This document shows, in pieces, positions 7,641-15,863 of a stretch of DNA of 43,391 bases (its first letter is position 1; every line of letters starts with the position of its first letter). This DNA is from an uncultured Caulobacteraceae bacterium (lineage in GTDB: Bacteria > Pseudomonadota > Alphaproteobacteria > Caulobacterales > Caulobacteraceae). The position numbers and the translations under genes are program-made. Where the stretch lies: the NCBI GenBank assembly GCA_903929535.1, contig CAIYVC010000110.1:1-43391 (forward strand). Reading direction: 5' to 3'. The notes under the pieces were generated by a model. The model searched no databases. It was not told the origin of the DNA and was given only the letters and a program-made list of their open reading frames with translations.

Positions 7641-8471
7641 ATGTACGAAACCAGTCTGGCTGAGCGGCCCGTCCGCACCCACGCCATCAAGGTCCATGAC
7701 GCCGAAGGCTTCGAGGGCATGCGCCGCGCCGGCAAGCTGGCCGCCGAATGCCTCGACATGCTGGTCCCGCACGTCGTGCCCGGCGTGCTGACCGACGAGC
7801 TCGACCGATTGGCGCGCGAGTTCATCCTCGACAACGGCGCCCTGCCCGCCTGCCTCGGCTACAAGGGCTACACCAAGACCGTCTGCATCTCGCCCAATCA
7901 CGTCGTCTGCCACGGCATTCCCGGCCCCCGCGCCCTTCGCGAAGGCGATATCGCCAACATCGACGTGACCGTCATCGTCGAGGGCGGCTGGCACGGCGAC
8001 ACCAGCCGCATGTACGGCGTCGGCGCCGTCTCGCCGCGCTCGCGCCGGCTGGTGGACATCACCTTCGAGGCCATGAACCGCGGCATCGCCGCCGCCCGTC
8101 CCGGCGGCCGCTTCGGCGACATCGGCGCGGCCATCCAGAACTATGTGGAATCCCAGCGCGCCAGCGTGGTGCGCGACTTCTGCGGCCACGGCCTCGGCCG
8201 CGTGTTCCACGACAACCCCAACGTCCTGCACTTCGGCCGCAAGGGCGACGGCGAGACCATCAAACCCGGCATGTTCTTCACCATCGAGCCGATGGTGAAC
8301 CTCGGCAAACCCCACGTGAAGGTGCTGAGCGACGGCTGGACCGCCGTGACCCGCGACAAGTCGCTGTCGGCCCAGTTCGAACATTCGGTGGGCGTGACCG
8401 AGACGGGCGTGGAGATCTTCACCCTGTCTCAGACCGGCCTCGACAAGCCGCCGATCCAGGGCCTGGTCTAG
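7641..8471 (+). CDS. map: Methionine aminopeptidase, type I
   Basis: Removes the N-terminal Met from nascent proteins, an essential cytosolic di-metal reaction. All five metal ligands of the pita-bread fold are present: Asp109 (NIDVTVIV), Asp120 (HGDTSRMY), His183 (FCGHGLGRVFH), Glu216 (FTIEPMV) and Glu247 (QFEHSVGVTE). The substrate-pocket His91 is in CHGIPG. At 276 residues it is slightly longer than E. coli MetAP because of short terminal extensions, and it has no N-terminal zinc-finger extension. The start has GAGGA 10 nt upstream (7626-7630). The stop abuts the stop of the convergent hydrolase with no gap. Confidence 0.96.
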   Translation: MYETSLAERPVRTHAIKVHDAEGFEGMRRAGKLAAECLDMLVPHVVPGVLTDELDRLAREFILDNGALPACLGYKGYTKTVCISPNHVVCHGIPGPRALREGDIANIDVTVIVEGGWHGDTSRMYGVGAVSPRSRRLVDITFEAMNRGIAAARPGGRFGDIGAAIQNYVESQRASVVRDFCGHGLGRVFHDNPNVLHFGRKGDGETIKPGMFFTIEPMVNLGKPHVKVLSDGWTAVTRDKSLSAQFEHSVGVTETGVEIFTLSQTGLDKPPIQGLV

Positions 8472-9524
8472 CTACTTCCCCGCCAGGAACTCCTGTAGCT
8501 GGCGGACCCACAGGCTCGCATTCCCGGTCGTGCCGTGGCCGCGCGTCTCCGGCGACGTGGGGATGATGTAGAAGCGGCCGTTCTTCACCTTCTTGATGTT
8601 GGTCTCCATCACGCCGATTTCGGGCGGATTGCGCTCGTCATCCTGCGAATTGATGGCCAGCAGCCGCGCCTTGATCCTGCCGAGCCCGGGCACCGGATCG
8701 AAATCACGCCCCGCGTTGAACTGATAGATCGTGTCGTTGGCGTCGCCGCCGCCCCGATCCGCCATCCCATCGTCGAGAACCCGGTTGACCGCCGCCTGGT
8801 TGGGAAGCGCGGCGTAGATGTTGCGCAGGCCCCCGCTGGTCAGCAGGCCGAAATAGGTTTGCGACATGGCCAGGCCCGGCGGCTGGCGTTTGTATTCCCC
8901 GCCCATCCAGGCCGGATCGGTCTTGATCAGATCCATCGCCAGACGCCGGGTGATCCAGTTGCGGCCAGCGATCGGGATCGGCTGCGACGCCAGCGGCAGT
9001 AGGGCGTCCATGTAGTCGGGCCAGGTCTCGCCCCACAGCCACGTCACCATGCCGCCCATGGAATTGCCCATCACCAGCTGCACATGGGCGACATGCAGAT
9101 GCTCCGTCAGCAGACGATGCTCCACCTCGATCATGTCGGCATAGTCGTAGGACGGGAACCGCATGTGCAGCGCGTCGGACGGCTTGGAGGATTCCCCCGC
9201 TCCGATGCTGTCGGGCACGACGATGAAGTGGGTGGCGGCGTCCAGCGGCTGGCCCGGCCCGAACAGCAGGCCGCCGAAGCGCGGGCTCAGCATGTCCGAT
9301 CCCCTGCCGCCCGTGCCGTGCAGCACCAGCACCGCCGGATTGGTGGGAGAGCCCAGCGTCAGATAGTGCACCTTCATCTCCGGCAGGGTTTCGCCGGAGT
9401 GGAACTTGAAGTTGGCGATGGTCCAGACCGCGCTCTTGGCTTCCTCGGCCAGGCTCGGGCCCGCGCAGGCCAGCAGCGCCAGCAGCGCCAGCAGGGCCAG
9501 GCCCCACGCCTTCAACCGCCTCAT
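8472..9524 (-). CDS. Exported alpha/beta hydrolase, homoserine O-acetyltransferase-like
   Basis: A 350-residue secreted or lipid-anchored hydrolase. Residues 1-25 form a signal peptide (RRLKAWGLALLALLALLAC); LLAC with Cys20 could be a lipobox. The catalytic elements are VLHGTGG, the elbow GNSMGG (Ser155), an acid in NSQDDERNP and a His in TRGHGTTG. The layout, with PDSIGAGESSKPSD before the elbow, resembles the MetX branch, but export makes a metabolic acyltransferase role unlikely, so a periplasmic esterase is more probable. The start at 9524 has GGAGGG just upstream; the longer frame to 9581 would bury the signal peptide. Confidence 0.88.
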   Translation of the reverse strand: MRRLKAWGLALLALLALLACAGPSLAEEAKSAVWTIANFKFHSGETLPEMKVHYLTLGSPTNPAVLVLHGTGGRGSDMLSPRFGGLLFGPGQPLDAATHFIVVPDSIGAGESSKPSDALHMRFPSYDYADMIEVEHRLLTEHLHVAHVQLVMGNSMGGMVTWLWGETWPDYMDALLPLASQPIPIAGRNWITRRLAMDLIKTDPAWMGGEYKRQPPGLAMSQTYFGLLTSGGLRNIYAALPNQAAVNRVLDDGMADRGGGDANDTIYQFNAGRDFDPVPGLGRIKARLLAINSQDDERNPPEIGVMETNIKKVKNGRFYIIPTSPETRGHGTTGNASLWVRQLQEFLAGK

Positions 9525-9583
9525 CACACCCTCCCGCGCCGCTCTCCCCGGCATTAGGCCCGGCTTGGACCGCCGTTGCAATT

Positions 9584-9598
9584 GTTCATGATACGTTC
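9584..9598 (+). promoter_or_regulatory. LexA (SOS) box upstream of radC
   Basis: GTTC (9584-9587), seven bases, GTTC (9595-9598): an exact match to the direct-repeat LexA operator of Alphaproteobacteria. It sits between TTGCAAT (9576-9582) and TCTAGCGT (9597-9604), which fit -35 and -10 positions with 14-nt spacing, so LexA binding would block the polymerase. The box ends 21 nt before the radC ATG, and no other gene is positioned to use it on this strand. Confidence 0.75.
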
Positions 9599-9619
9599 TA
9601 GCGTGAGCGTCTGGGCGAT

Positions 9620-10372
9620 ATGGATGGCGCCATGCTCGACGATGGATCCCTGGGCCTGTTTCAGGTCGACCGCCCGGCGGACGATGCTGAACCGCCGCCG
9701 CATCACCTCGGTCACCGCGACCGCTTGAGACAGCGCGCGAGGCGCGGCGGCCTGGGCGCCCTGCCCGACTACGAGCTGCTGGAGCTCTACCTCTACCTCT
9801 ACCGCTCCATTCCCCGCGCCGACGTCAAACCCCTGGCCAAGAGTCTGCTGGCACGGTTCGGCGGCCTGTCGGCTGTGCTGTCCGCGCCCCTCGAGGACCT
9901 GCGCACCGTGCCCGGCGTCGGCCAGTCGGTGGCGTTGGACCTGAAGCTGATGCAGGAGGCGGCGCTGCGCATGGGCCGCGAGACTCTGGCCAAGCGTCCG
10001 CTGATCTCGTCCTGGAGCGCGCTGCTCGCCTATGTCCGCACCGCCCTGGCGCATGAGCCGCGCGAGCAGTTCCGGGTGCTGTTCCTGGACAAGAAGAACC
10101 AGCTGATCGCCGACGAACTGCTGGGCCGCGGCACCGTCGATCACGCCCCGGTCTATCCGCGCGAGGTGGCCCGCCGGGCGCTGGAGCTGTCGGCCAGCGC
10201 CCTGATCCTGGTGCACAACCACCCGTCGGGCGACCCCACGCCCTCCTCCGCAGACATCGACATGACCCGCCAGATCGTCGACGCCGCACGCACCCTGCGC
10301 ATCGAGGTGCACGACCATCTGGTGGTCGGCCGCGACGGGACCGCCAGCTTCAAGGCGCTGGGGCTGATCTAG
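9620..10372 (+). CDS. radC: RadC family JAMM/MPN protein
   Basis: A 250-residue RadC homologue. It has a helix-hairpin-helix-like segment ([11 protein letters not shown], 97-107) in the N-terminal UPF0758 region and a C-terminal JAMM metal site, [17 protein letters not shown], with His199, His201 and Asp212. JAMM domains are zinc-dependent isopeptidases or deaminase-like folds, and the biochemical role of RadC remains unsettled despite the historical repair name. The exact LexA box in the promoter supports damage-inducible expression here. An alternative ATG lies at 9632. The stop is one base from the stop of the convergent cupin gene. Confidence 0.93.
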   Translation: MDGAMLDDGSLGLFQVDRPADDAEPPPHHLGHRDRLRQRARRGGLGALPDYELLELYLYLYRSIPRADVKPLAKSLLARFGGLSAVLSAPLEDLRTVPGVGQSVALDLKLMQEAALRMGRETLAKRPLISSWSALLAYVRTALAHEPREQFRVLFLDKKNQLIADELLGRGTVDHAPVYPREVARRALELSASALILVHNHPSGDPTPSSADIDMTRQIVDAARTLRIEVHDHLVVGRDGTASFKALGLI

Positions 10373-10373
10373 C

Positions 10374-10904
10374 CTAGCCGCCCTTGGCCTTGGCCAGAGC
10401 CGTCGCACACGGCCCCGGACCCTTCTCGGCGTCCGGCCCGGTGCAGGCGACCCGCGTGGCCGGTCCCATGCCGAAGATCATGACGACGGCGGGTTCGGTG
10501 CTGCTGCTGCGGTTGCCGTCCCAGTGCACCTGGCGGGCGGTGTGCTCGACGATGGTCCCGGTCTTCATCGGTACGGTGGTGGCCTCGTCGAACACCGGGC
10601 TGGTGGACATCCACCAGGTTCCCGCCAGGACGACGATGTGACGATCGCTGGGGTGGTAGTGGGGCTTGCTGAAATTGCCCGGATTGAAGCGGTTCAACAC
10701 CACATAGAGGCCGGGCTTGGATTGGTCCCCGACCAGGTTGGCGGTGTCCGCGCCGGGGGTGCTGGGCGAGCTCTTCCACGGGATCTTGTCGAACGGGATC
10801 GCGCTCATGGCGGCTGGATTCAGGGTCGAGATGTCCGGCACGGCCATGGGCGCCGCCGTGGCGCCGGCGGCGATGGCCATCGCGCCGAGGATGAGGGTCT
10901 TCAT
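10374..10904 (-). CDS. Exported cupin-domain protein
   Basis: A 176-residue secreted protein with a signal peptide (KTLILGAMAIAAGATAAP). A single cupin barrel follows: motif 1 in GNFSKPHYHPSDRHIVVLAG supplies the His cluster and motif 2-like residues lie in GTIVEHTARQVHWDG. Metal binding is likely; the reaction is unknown. A Cys pair near the C-terminus (VACTGPDAEKGPGPCATAL) probably forms a disulfide in the periplasm. The ATG at 10904 is preceded by AGGGAG, and the upstream part of the open frame antisense to the next gene is not coding. It diverges from the ModA-like gene. Confidence 0.85.
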   Translation of the reverse strand: MKTLILGAMAIAAGATAAPMAVPDISTLNPAAMSAIPFDKIPWKSSPSTPGADTANLVGDQSKPGLYVVLNRFNPGNFSKPHYHPSDRHIVVLAGTWWMSTSPVFDEATTVPMKTGTIVEHTARQVHWDGNRSSSTEPAVVMIFGMGPATRVACTGPDAEKGPGPCATALAKAKGG

Positions 10905-10989
10905 GGATGCTCGCTCCCTGGTGTTGTTGCCCGTCTGGCCGCGAGGCTGCGGGTCTGTGTAAAAGGACTGTAGCGTCGGGGGAAACACC

Positions 10990-11793
10990 ATGACCAGCTT
11001 CGCCAAGACCGCAGCCCTGGCGGCTGCGCTGATGATCGGCGGCGTCGGAACCGCTGCGGCGGCCGAGCCCTCCAGGGCGTGCGATCTCACCGTCATGATC
11101 TCCGGCGCCTTCACCCCGCCCTACGAGGTGCTCGCGCCCGCCTTCGAGGCGTCCAGGGGCAAGACCCTGTGCACAGTCCAGGGCCCCTCCATCGGCGACA
11201 TCCCGACCGCGATCCCCAACCGCCTGCTGCACGGCGAGGACGCCGACGTTGTGATTCTGGTGCGCGCATCGCTCGACGACCTGGTCGCCAGAGGCCGGGT
11301 GGCGCGCGGCTCCGCGGTGGACCTGGTGGACTCCAGGATGGGCATCGCGGTCCGCAAGGGCGCGCCAAAACCGGATATCTCGACCAGCGACGCATTCCGC
11401 CAGACGCTCGTGAACGCCAAGTCGATCGTCTATTCCATCAGCGCCAGCGGCGTCTATCTGACCACCGAGGTCTTCCCCAAGCTGGGCATCGCCGACCAGA
11501 TGAAGCCCAAGTCGCGGATGATGAACGGCACCCCAGTCGCCATCGAGGTCGCCGCGGGCCGGGCGGAGCTGGGCTTCCAGCAGATCAGCGAGCTGATGCC
11601 GATCGAGGGGGCCGAGCTGGTCGGGCCGATCCCTGCCCCGTGGCAGCGCATCACCGTCTTCTCGGCCGGCATTGCCGCCAAGGCAAAGCACCCTGCCGAG
11701 GCCGCCGCCCTGATCGGGCGCCTGACCTCGCCCGACGTCTGGCCCGTGCTGCGCAAGGCCGGGCTCGAGCCCTCGGCGGCGTCTAAGAAATAG
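10990..11793 (+). CDS. Orphan periplasmic substrate-binding protein (ModA-like, type 2 fold)
   Basis: A 267-residue exported protein: signal peptide 1-25 (LAAALMIGGVGTAAAAEPS) then a periplasmic-binding-protein type 2 domain. Features typical of the molybdate-binding-like branch are LTVMISGAFTPPYEVLAPAFEA at the N-terminus, ADVVILVRASLDDLVARG, GIAVRKGAPKPDI and the late AGRAELGFQQISELMP hinge segment. No permease or ATPase gene is nearby, so it either serves a transporter encoded elsewhere or acts as a sensor. Oxyanion specificity is not assured from sequence alone. Confidence 0.82.
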   Translation: MTSFAKTAALAAALMIGGVGTAAAAEPSRACDLTVMISGAFTPPYEVLAPAFEASRGKTLCTVQGPSIGDIPTAIPNRLLHGEDADVVILVRASLDDLVARGRVARGSAVDLVDSRMGIAVRKGAPKPDISTSDAFRQTLVNAKSIVYSISASGVYLTTEVFPKLGIADQMKPKSRMMNGTPVAIEVAAGRAELGFQQISELMPIEGAELVGPIPAPWQRITVFSAGIAAKAKHPAEAAALIGRLTSPDVWPVLRKAGLEPSAASKK

Positions 11794-11839
11794 AATCCCG
11801 CAGGCGCCAGGACCTCATAAGCAGCCTCGATTTCGCGCC

Positions 11840-11867
11840 TTGACATGCAACTAAATGGTTGCATATT
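11840..11867 (+). promoter_or_regulatory. Promoter with ArsR operator; arsR-like gene predicted leaderless
   Basis: A consensus -35 TTGACA (11840-11845) and a -10-like CATATT (11862-11867) are 16 nt apart. Between and overlapping them is a perfect inverted repeat ATGCAAC (11845-11851), N6, GTTGCAT (11858-11864), the natural operator for the adjacent ArsR-type repressor. Transcription would begin at about 11874, the first base of the ATG, and no Shine-Dalgarno is visible, so the mRNA is predicted to be leaderless and autoregulated. Confidence 0.7.
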
Positions 11868-11873
11868 TTGCCC

Positions 11874-12197
11874 ATGAACGACGACGCCGTTTTCCGGGCC
11901 CTAGCCGACGCCAGCCGCCGGGAACTGCTCGACCGGCTGCATCAGACCAACGGACAGACCTTGGGCGACCTATGTCAGGGCTTGGATATGACGCGTCAGG
12001 CGGTGGCCAAGCATCTGGCCATCCTGGAGGACGCCAACCTGGTCTCCACCCGCCGCCAGGGCCGCGAAAAGCTGCATTTCATCAATCCCGTCCCGATCAA
12101 TCAGATCGCGGAACGCTGGATCGGCAAGTTCGAACAACCGCGCCTCGGCGCGCTGTCGAAACTCAAGAAAACCCTTGAAGGAAAAGATGATGGCTAA
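11874..12197 (+). CDS. ArsR-family winged-helix repressor
   Basis: A 107-residue DNA-binding protein with the winged-helix core: helix 1 DDAVFRALADASRRELLDRLHQ, recognition region LGDLCQGLDMTRQAVAKHLAILEDANLV, then the wing STRRQGREKLHFINP. It lacks the CxC metal box of arsenic or cadmium sensors, so it belongs to the non-metal branch that pairs with SRPBCC/AHSA1 proteins. It overlaps the SRPBCC gene by a few codons, and an inverted repeat covers its own promoter, suggesting negative autoregulation. A TTG at 11859 is in frame but lies inside the operator; the ATG at 11874 is preferred. Confidence 0.92.
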   Translation: MNDDAVFRALADASRRELLDRLHQTNGQTLGDLCQGLDMTRQAVAKHLAILEDANLVSTRRQGREKLHFINPVPINQIAERWIGKFEQPRLGALSKLKKTLEGKDDG

Positions 12198-12660
12198 GTC
12201 TGAAAGCTCGACGTTCGTCTACGTCACCTATATCCGCACCACCCCGCAAAAGCTGTGGTCGGCACTGACCGACCCCGAGCAGATGCGCGACTACTGGTTC
12301 GACATGCGCTGCGAAAGCGACTGGAAACCTGGCTCGTCCTGGCGCCTGCTGTTCGAGGATGGCCGCGTGGCCGACTCCGGCGAAATCCTCGAGGCCGACC
12401 CTCCCCGCCTGCTGGCCATCAAGTGGCGCAACCACTTCAAGCCCGAGCTGGCCGAGGAAGGCTATTCGGTCTGCACCATGGAGCTGGAGCCGGTGGAGGA
12501 CGCGGTGAAGCTGACCGTGACCCACTCCATCGACCGCAAGGACTCCAAGCTGATCCATGCTGTGTCCGGCGGCTGGCCGAGCGTGCTGTCGAACCTGAAG
12601 TCGCTGCTGGAGACCGGCAAGATCGCCTACAAGCGGTCTAAGCCTGCCGCTGCGGCCTAG
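12190..12660 (+). CDS. SRPBCC (AHSA1/START-like) domain protein
   Basis: A 156-residue single-domain protein of the Bet v1/AHSA1 fold. It opens with FVYVTYIRTTPQKLWSALTDPEQMRDYWFD, followed by W..GSSWRLLFEDGRVADSGEILEADPPRLLAIKW and the C-terminal helix GGWPSVLSNLKSLLETGK, all typical of the COG3832 branch. Such proteins bind hydrophobic ligands in a cavity and are commonly encoded with an ArsR repressor, perhaps as ligand-responsive partner or effector. Two ATGs stand in tandem (12187, 12190); the second is 7 nt from AAGGA (12178-12182). The start overlaps the arsR-like stop. Confidence 0.9.
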   Translation: MAKSESSTFVYVTYIRTTPQKLWSALTDPEQMRDYWFDMRCESDWKPGSSWRLLFEDGRVADSGEILEADPPRLLAIKWRNHFKPELAEEGYSVCTMELEPVEDAVKLTVTHSIDRKDSKLIHAVSGGWPSVLSNLKSLLETGKIAYKRSKPAAAA

Positions 12661-13160
12661 TGGCTGACCAGCGTCCAGCCGACCCAGCGGCCCGCGATCA
12701 CCACGCCCATCCAGCAGCATAGCGAGATGGTCGCGGCGATCCGGGCCGCGCGAGGGGTCGGGGCCGCGTTGTTCCACTGCTGCACGTCCTTCCAGGTCAG
12801 GAAGTGGAAGACGCCCAGGTTGACGCCCGCCAGGACGATCAGCCCCATCTTTATCTGGAACTCGCGGTTGGCGACGTAGGACGGCGCCTGGCCCACGAAC
12901 AGCAGCGTGCCGGTGACGGCGGCCACGGCGAAGGCGGCCCAGGTCCAGGGCAGGACCTCGTCGTTGATCTTGGTCGCCGCATAGCCCTTGGACGAGAAGC
13001 CCAGCAGGCGCAGGTCGAGCATGGCGATCGAGCCGAACACCAGCATGACCGAGATCACGTGCGTGGCTTCCAATCCGGGGAAGGCGTAGGTATCGGCCTG
13101 CACCCACTGGGCGAGGCCCGAATGGCTGAGGGTCTTGAGCCAGTCCATCAGGGGCTGCAT
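12657..13160 (-). CDS. DUF6644-type four-helix membrane protein (second of pair)
   Basis: A 167-residue inner-membrane protein with about four hydrophobic helices: around THVISVMLVFGSIAMLDLRLLGF, WAAFAVAAVTGTLLFVG, IKMGLIVLAGVNLGVFHFL and ISLCCWMGVVIAGRWVGW. The first-helix pattern EATHVIS...LDLRLLG places a His in the membrane, a feature also seen in its upstream paralogue and in CopD-like or DUF2214 proteins, where buried His could bind haem or metal. No function is established. It is 12 nt downstream of the paralogue, in one operon. Its stop overlaps the SRPBCC stop in a shared CTAG. Confidence 0.78.
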   Translation of the reverse strand: MQPLMDWLKTLSHSGLAQWVQADTYAFPGLEATHVISVMLVFGSIAMLDLRLLGFSSKGYAATKINDEVLPWTWAAFAVAAVTGTLLFVGQAPSYVANREFQIKMGLIVLAGVNLGVFHFLTWKDVQQWNNAAPTPRAARIAATISLCCWMGVVIAGRWVGWTLVSH

Positions 13161-13172
13161 CGGGATGCTCCG

Positions 13173-13694
13173 TTAGGCCGCGTCAGGGAACAGGACATAG
13201 CCGTAGGCCAGCCAGCGGCCGGCGCAGACGGTGAACATCCACAGCAGGAAGCAGGCGGGAGCGATCACCTTGCTCAGCGCGCGGCGCAGGGGGTTCATCT
13301 CCCAGAAGCCCTGATCGGACTGCAGGGTCAGCTGCATGATGGCGGTTAGGCCGATCGAGCTCAGCATCAGAACCATCTTCAGCTGGAACATCGGGCTGGG
13401 CAGGCCGCGACGGGGATTGGCGCCCATCAGCAGCATCAGGCCGGTAAGGAACACCACCGCCAGGGCCGCCCAGATCCAGGGCGCGAAGCGGCGCACCATC
13501 TCGATCGGCGAATTGGCCCGTCCGGCCAGCCCCGCCAACCGCAGCGAGATCATCCCCACCGAGAACAGCACCAGGCCCATCGCCAAGATGTGGAAGGATT
13601 CCAGCAGGGCCTTCAGCCAGACGATGCCGGCGACCGCGGTTCCCAGCGGCGAGGCGTTGAACGCCATCTGCCAACCGGCCAAGAGTCCCTGCAT
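13173..13694 (-). CDS. DUF6644-type four-helix membrane protein (first of pair)
   Basis: A 173-residue inner-membrane protein. It aligns with its neighbour along the whole length: ESFHILAMGLVLFSVGMISLRLAG, FAPWIWAALAVVFLTGLMLLMG, MFQLKMVLMLSSIGLTAI, and a last helix ending CAGRWLAYG (compare IAGRWVGW). The conserved elements are E-x-x-H in helix 1, PW-x-W-A before helix 2, the FQ(I/L)KM stretch and AGRW at the end. The two genes arose by tandem duplication and may form a heterodimer. The ATG at 13694 follows a GGGGGG ribosome site; TATAGT (13730-13725) is a possible -10. It diverges from the beta-helix gene. Confidence 0.78.
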   Translation of the reverse strand: MQGLLAGWQMAFNASPLGTAVAGIVWLKALLESFHILAMGLVLFSVGMISLRLAGLAGRANSPIEMVRRFAPWIWAALAVVFLTGLMLLMGANPRRGLPSPMFQLKMVLMLSSIGLTAIMQLTLQSDQGFWEMNPLRRALSKVIAPACFLLWMFTVCAGRWLAYGYVLFPDAA

Positions 13695-13855
13695 TTTCCC
13701 CCCGGCTTCTGTCGGCCCTGCCCGACTATACGCGCAAAGACGCCGCGCCCCACAAGCGATATTCGCCCATCCATCGGCGCTGTTGATCTGGCATCACGCC
13801 CCTGTACTGTCCCACTCAACCCGGCCAGAACCGGGACGGGAAACAGGAAACGCGC

Positions 13856-15853
13856 ATGACATCCCTGGGCAAAAGGTTCGCCGCCGCGCTGGGCCTGATG
13901 GCGCTGTTGTTCGCCTCCCCAGCCCTGGCGAAGGATCCGGTGACGGCGGGCGTCTTCACGGTCGAGCCGGCCACTCTGCTCTCGCTGGGTTTCCATTGGC
14001 TGGTCCAGGGCGACGACAACCGCAACGCCCGAGTCGAGGTCGCCTACCGCAAGAAGGGCGAGACGGCTTGGCGCACGGGCCTGCCGCTGATGCGCGCGCA
14101 GAACGAGCTGGTCGGCATGGCGCCCGGGCCCGGCGACGGCGGCAACGCGGGCCGCTATACCCTGTTCAAATACAGCGTCGCCAACATGTTCGCAGGCAGC
14201 ATCCTGAACCTGGAGCCCGACACCGACTACGAGGCCCGCTTCACCCTGATCGACCCGGACGGCGCGTCCGGCAAGACGGTCCAGACGGTGGCCGCACACA
14301 CCCGCAGGGAGCCGACTCCGGCCAAGGGCGGCGCGGTCTATCACGTCTATCCGGTCGACTGGAAAGGGCCCAAGCAGGAGCCCGCCTTCACCGGCTTGAT
14401 CGCCGCCTACTACCAGGGTCTGGCGCACTTCGATTACGAGAACGCCTTCCCGCCGCGCGTGCAGCCCGGTGACACCGTCCTGGTCCACGCCGGCCTCTAT
14501 GTCGGCGACCGCTTCCAATACATGAACGGCGCGCCCCGCCCCGGCTACCTGGCGCTCGGCAACATGTTCGACGGGACCTACTACCTCAATCAGAACGGTA
14601 CGCCCGACAAGCCGATCGTGATCAAGGCGGCGGGCGATGGCGAGGTCATCTTCGACGGCGACGGGGCCCAGAACCTCTTCAATCTGATGGGCGCCAGCTA
14701 CAACTATTTCGAGGGCATCACGGTCCGGAACACCAACGTCGCCTTCCTGCTGGGGATCAAGGGCATCGCCGGCTCCTCCGGCTTCACCCTGAAGCATTCC
14801 AAAATCGACAATGTCGGGCGTGCGATCCAGGACGACTGGTCCGGCTCCAAGGACTTCTACATCGCCGACAACACCTTCAACGGCCGCCACGACCCCAACC
14901 GGATGATGGGCTGGAACGGGGCCATCTGGGCGCAGTTTCCCGAATATCCCGAGCTGCTGCTCTCCGAATACGCTGTGAAGGTCTACGGTCAGGGCCATGT
15001 GGTGGCGCACAACCGCTTCACCAACTGGCATGACGGGGTGGATGTGGCGACCTACGGCCTGCCCGACGGCGCGCCCAACGACATCGCCGACCGCTTCCCC
15101 GAGGACATCGACTTCTACGGCAACGACTTCTCCAACATGGGCGACAACTGCGTGGAGACCGACGGCGGCGGGCGCAACATCCGCGTGTTCGAGAACCGCT
15201 GTTTCAACTCGGCCGCCCAGGCGCTCAGCGTGCAGCCGATGTTCGGCGGGCCGGTCTATTTCTTCCGCAACCTGGTCTACAACCAGCCCCAGGGCGCGCT
15301 GAAATACATCGAGGGCTCGGCCGGCATCCTGACCTTCAACAACACCATCGTCGGCGACGCCCACCCCGGCCCGTCGTCCAACGAGACCTACCGCAACAAC
15401 CTGATCCTGGGTCAGGGCGCGTTCGACTCGGTCTTCTCGACGACCACCTACACCAACTACACCTCCAGCGATTACAACGGCTTCCGGCCCAACCCGGGCA
15501 AGGCTGACGCCTTCGACTGGAACTCGCCCGACTTCGCCGTCCGCGCCGATTTCCTGAAGGTTCCGGTGACCCGCAAGTACGGCTCGCTGAAGGCCTACAG
15601 CGACGCCACCGGCCAGGAGAAGCACAGCGTCCTGATCGACTTCGACGTGTTCGTGAAGGCTCACGTGCCGGACCGCTCGGACCCGCAGCACATCTACAGC
15701 GTGGCCGACTTCGACTTCCGCCTGAAGCCCGGTTCGGCGCCGGTCGACGCGGGCGTGGTCATTCCCAACATCACCGACGGCTACGCCGGCGCCGCCCCGG
15801 ACATGGGCGCCTTCGAGCTCGGCGCCCCCCTGCCCCACTACGGCCCGCGATAG
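13856..15853 (+). CDS. Secreted right-handed parallel beta-helix protein
   Basis: A 665-residue exported protein: signal peptide 1-25 (GLMALLFASPALAK), an N-terminal beta-sandwich-like region (about 30-150, with LEPDTDYEARFTLIDPDG of fibronectin type) and a long parallel beta-helix (about 205-560). Helix turns show as repeats around DGDGAQNLFNL, NYFEGITVRNTNVAFLL, GFTLKHSKIDNVGRAI, DFYIADNTFNG, GHVVAHNRFTNW, DFYGNDFSNMGDN and RNIRVFENRCFNSA. This fold is shared by pectate lyases, polysaccharide depolymerases and adhesins, and the specific substrate is unknown. AGGA precedes the start. Ten bases separate it from the tannase-family gene, suggesting joint action on plant or phenolic polymer material. 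Confidence 0.85.
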   Translation: MTSLGKRFAAALGLMALLFASPALAKDPVTAGVFTVEPATLLSLGFHWLVQGDDNRNARVEVAYRKKGETAWRTGLPLMRAQNELVGMAPGPGDGGNAGRYTLFKYSVANMFAGSILNLEPDTDYEARFTLIDPDGASGKTVQTVAAHTRREPTPAKGGAVYHVYPVDWKGPKQEPAFTGLIAAYYQGLAHFDYENAFPPRVQPGDTVLVHAGLYVGDRFQYMNGAPRPGYLALGNMFDGTYYLNQNGTPDKPIVIKAAGDGEVIFDGDGAQNLFNLMGASYNYFEGITVRNTNVAFLLGIKGIAGSSGFTLKHSKIDNVGRAIQDDWSGSKDFYIADNTFNGRHDPNRMMGWNGAIWAQFPEYPELLLSEYAVKVYGQGHVVAHNRFTNWHDGVDVATYGLPDGAPNDIADRFPEDIDFYGNDFSNMGDNCVETDGGGRNIRVFENRCFNSAAQALSVQPMFGGPVYFFRNLVYNQPQGALKYIEGSAGILTFNNTIVGDAHPGPSSNETYRNNLILGQGAFDSVFSTTTYTNYTSSDYNGFRPNPGKADAFDWNSPDFAVRADFLKVPVTRKYGSLKAYSDATGQEKHSVLIDFDVFVKAHVPDRSDPQHIYSVADFDFRLKPGSAPVDAGVVIPNITDGYAGAAPDMGAFELGAPLPHYGPR

Positions 15854-15863
15854 GAGACGGACG

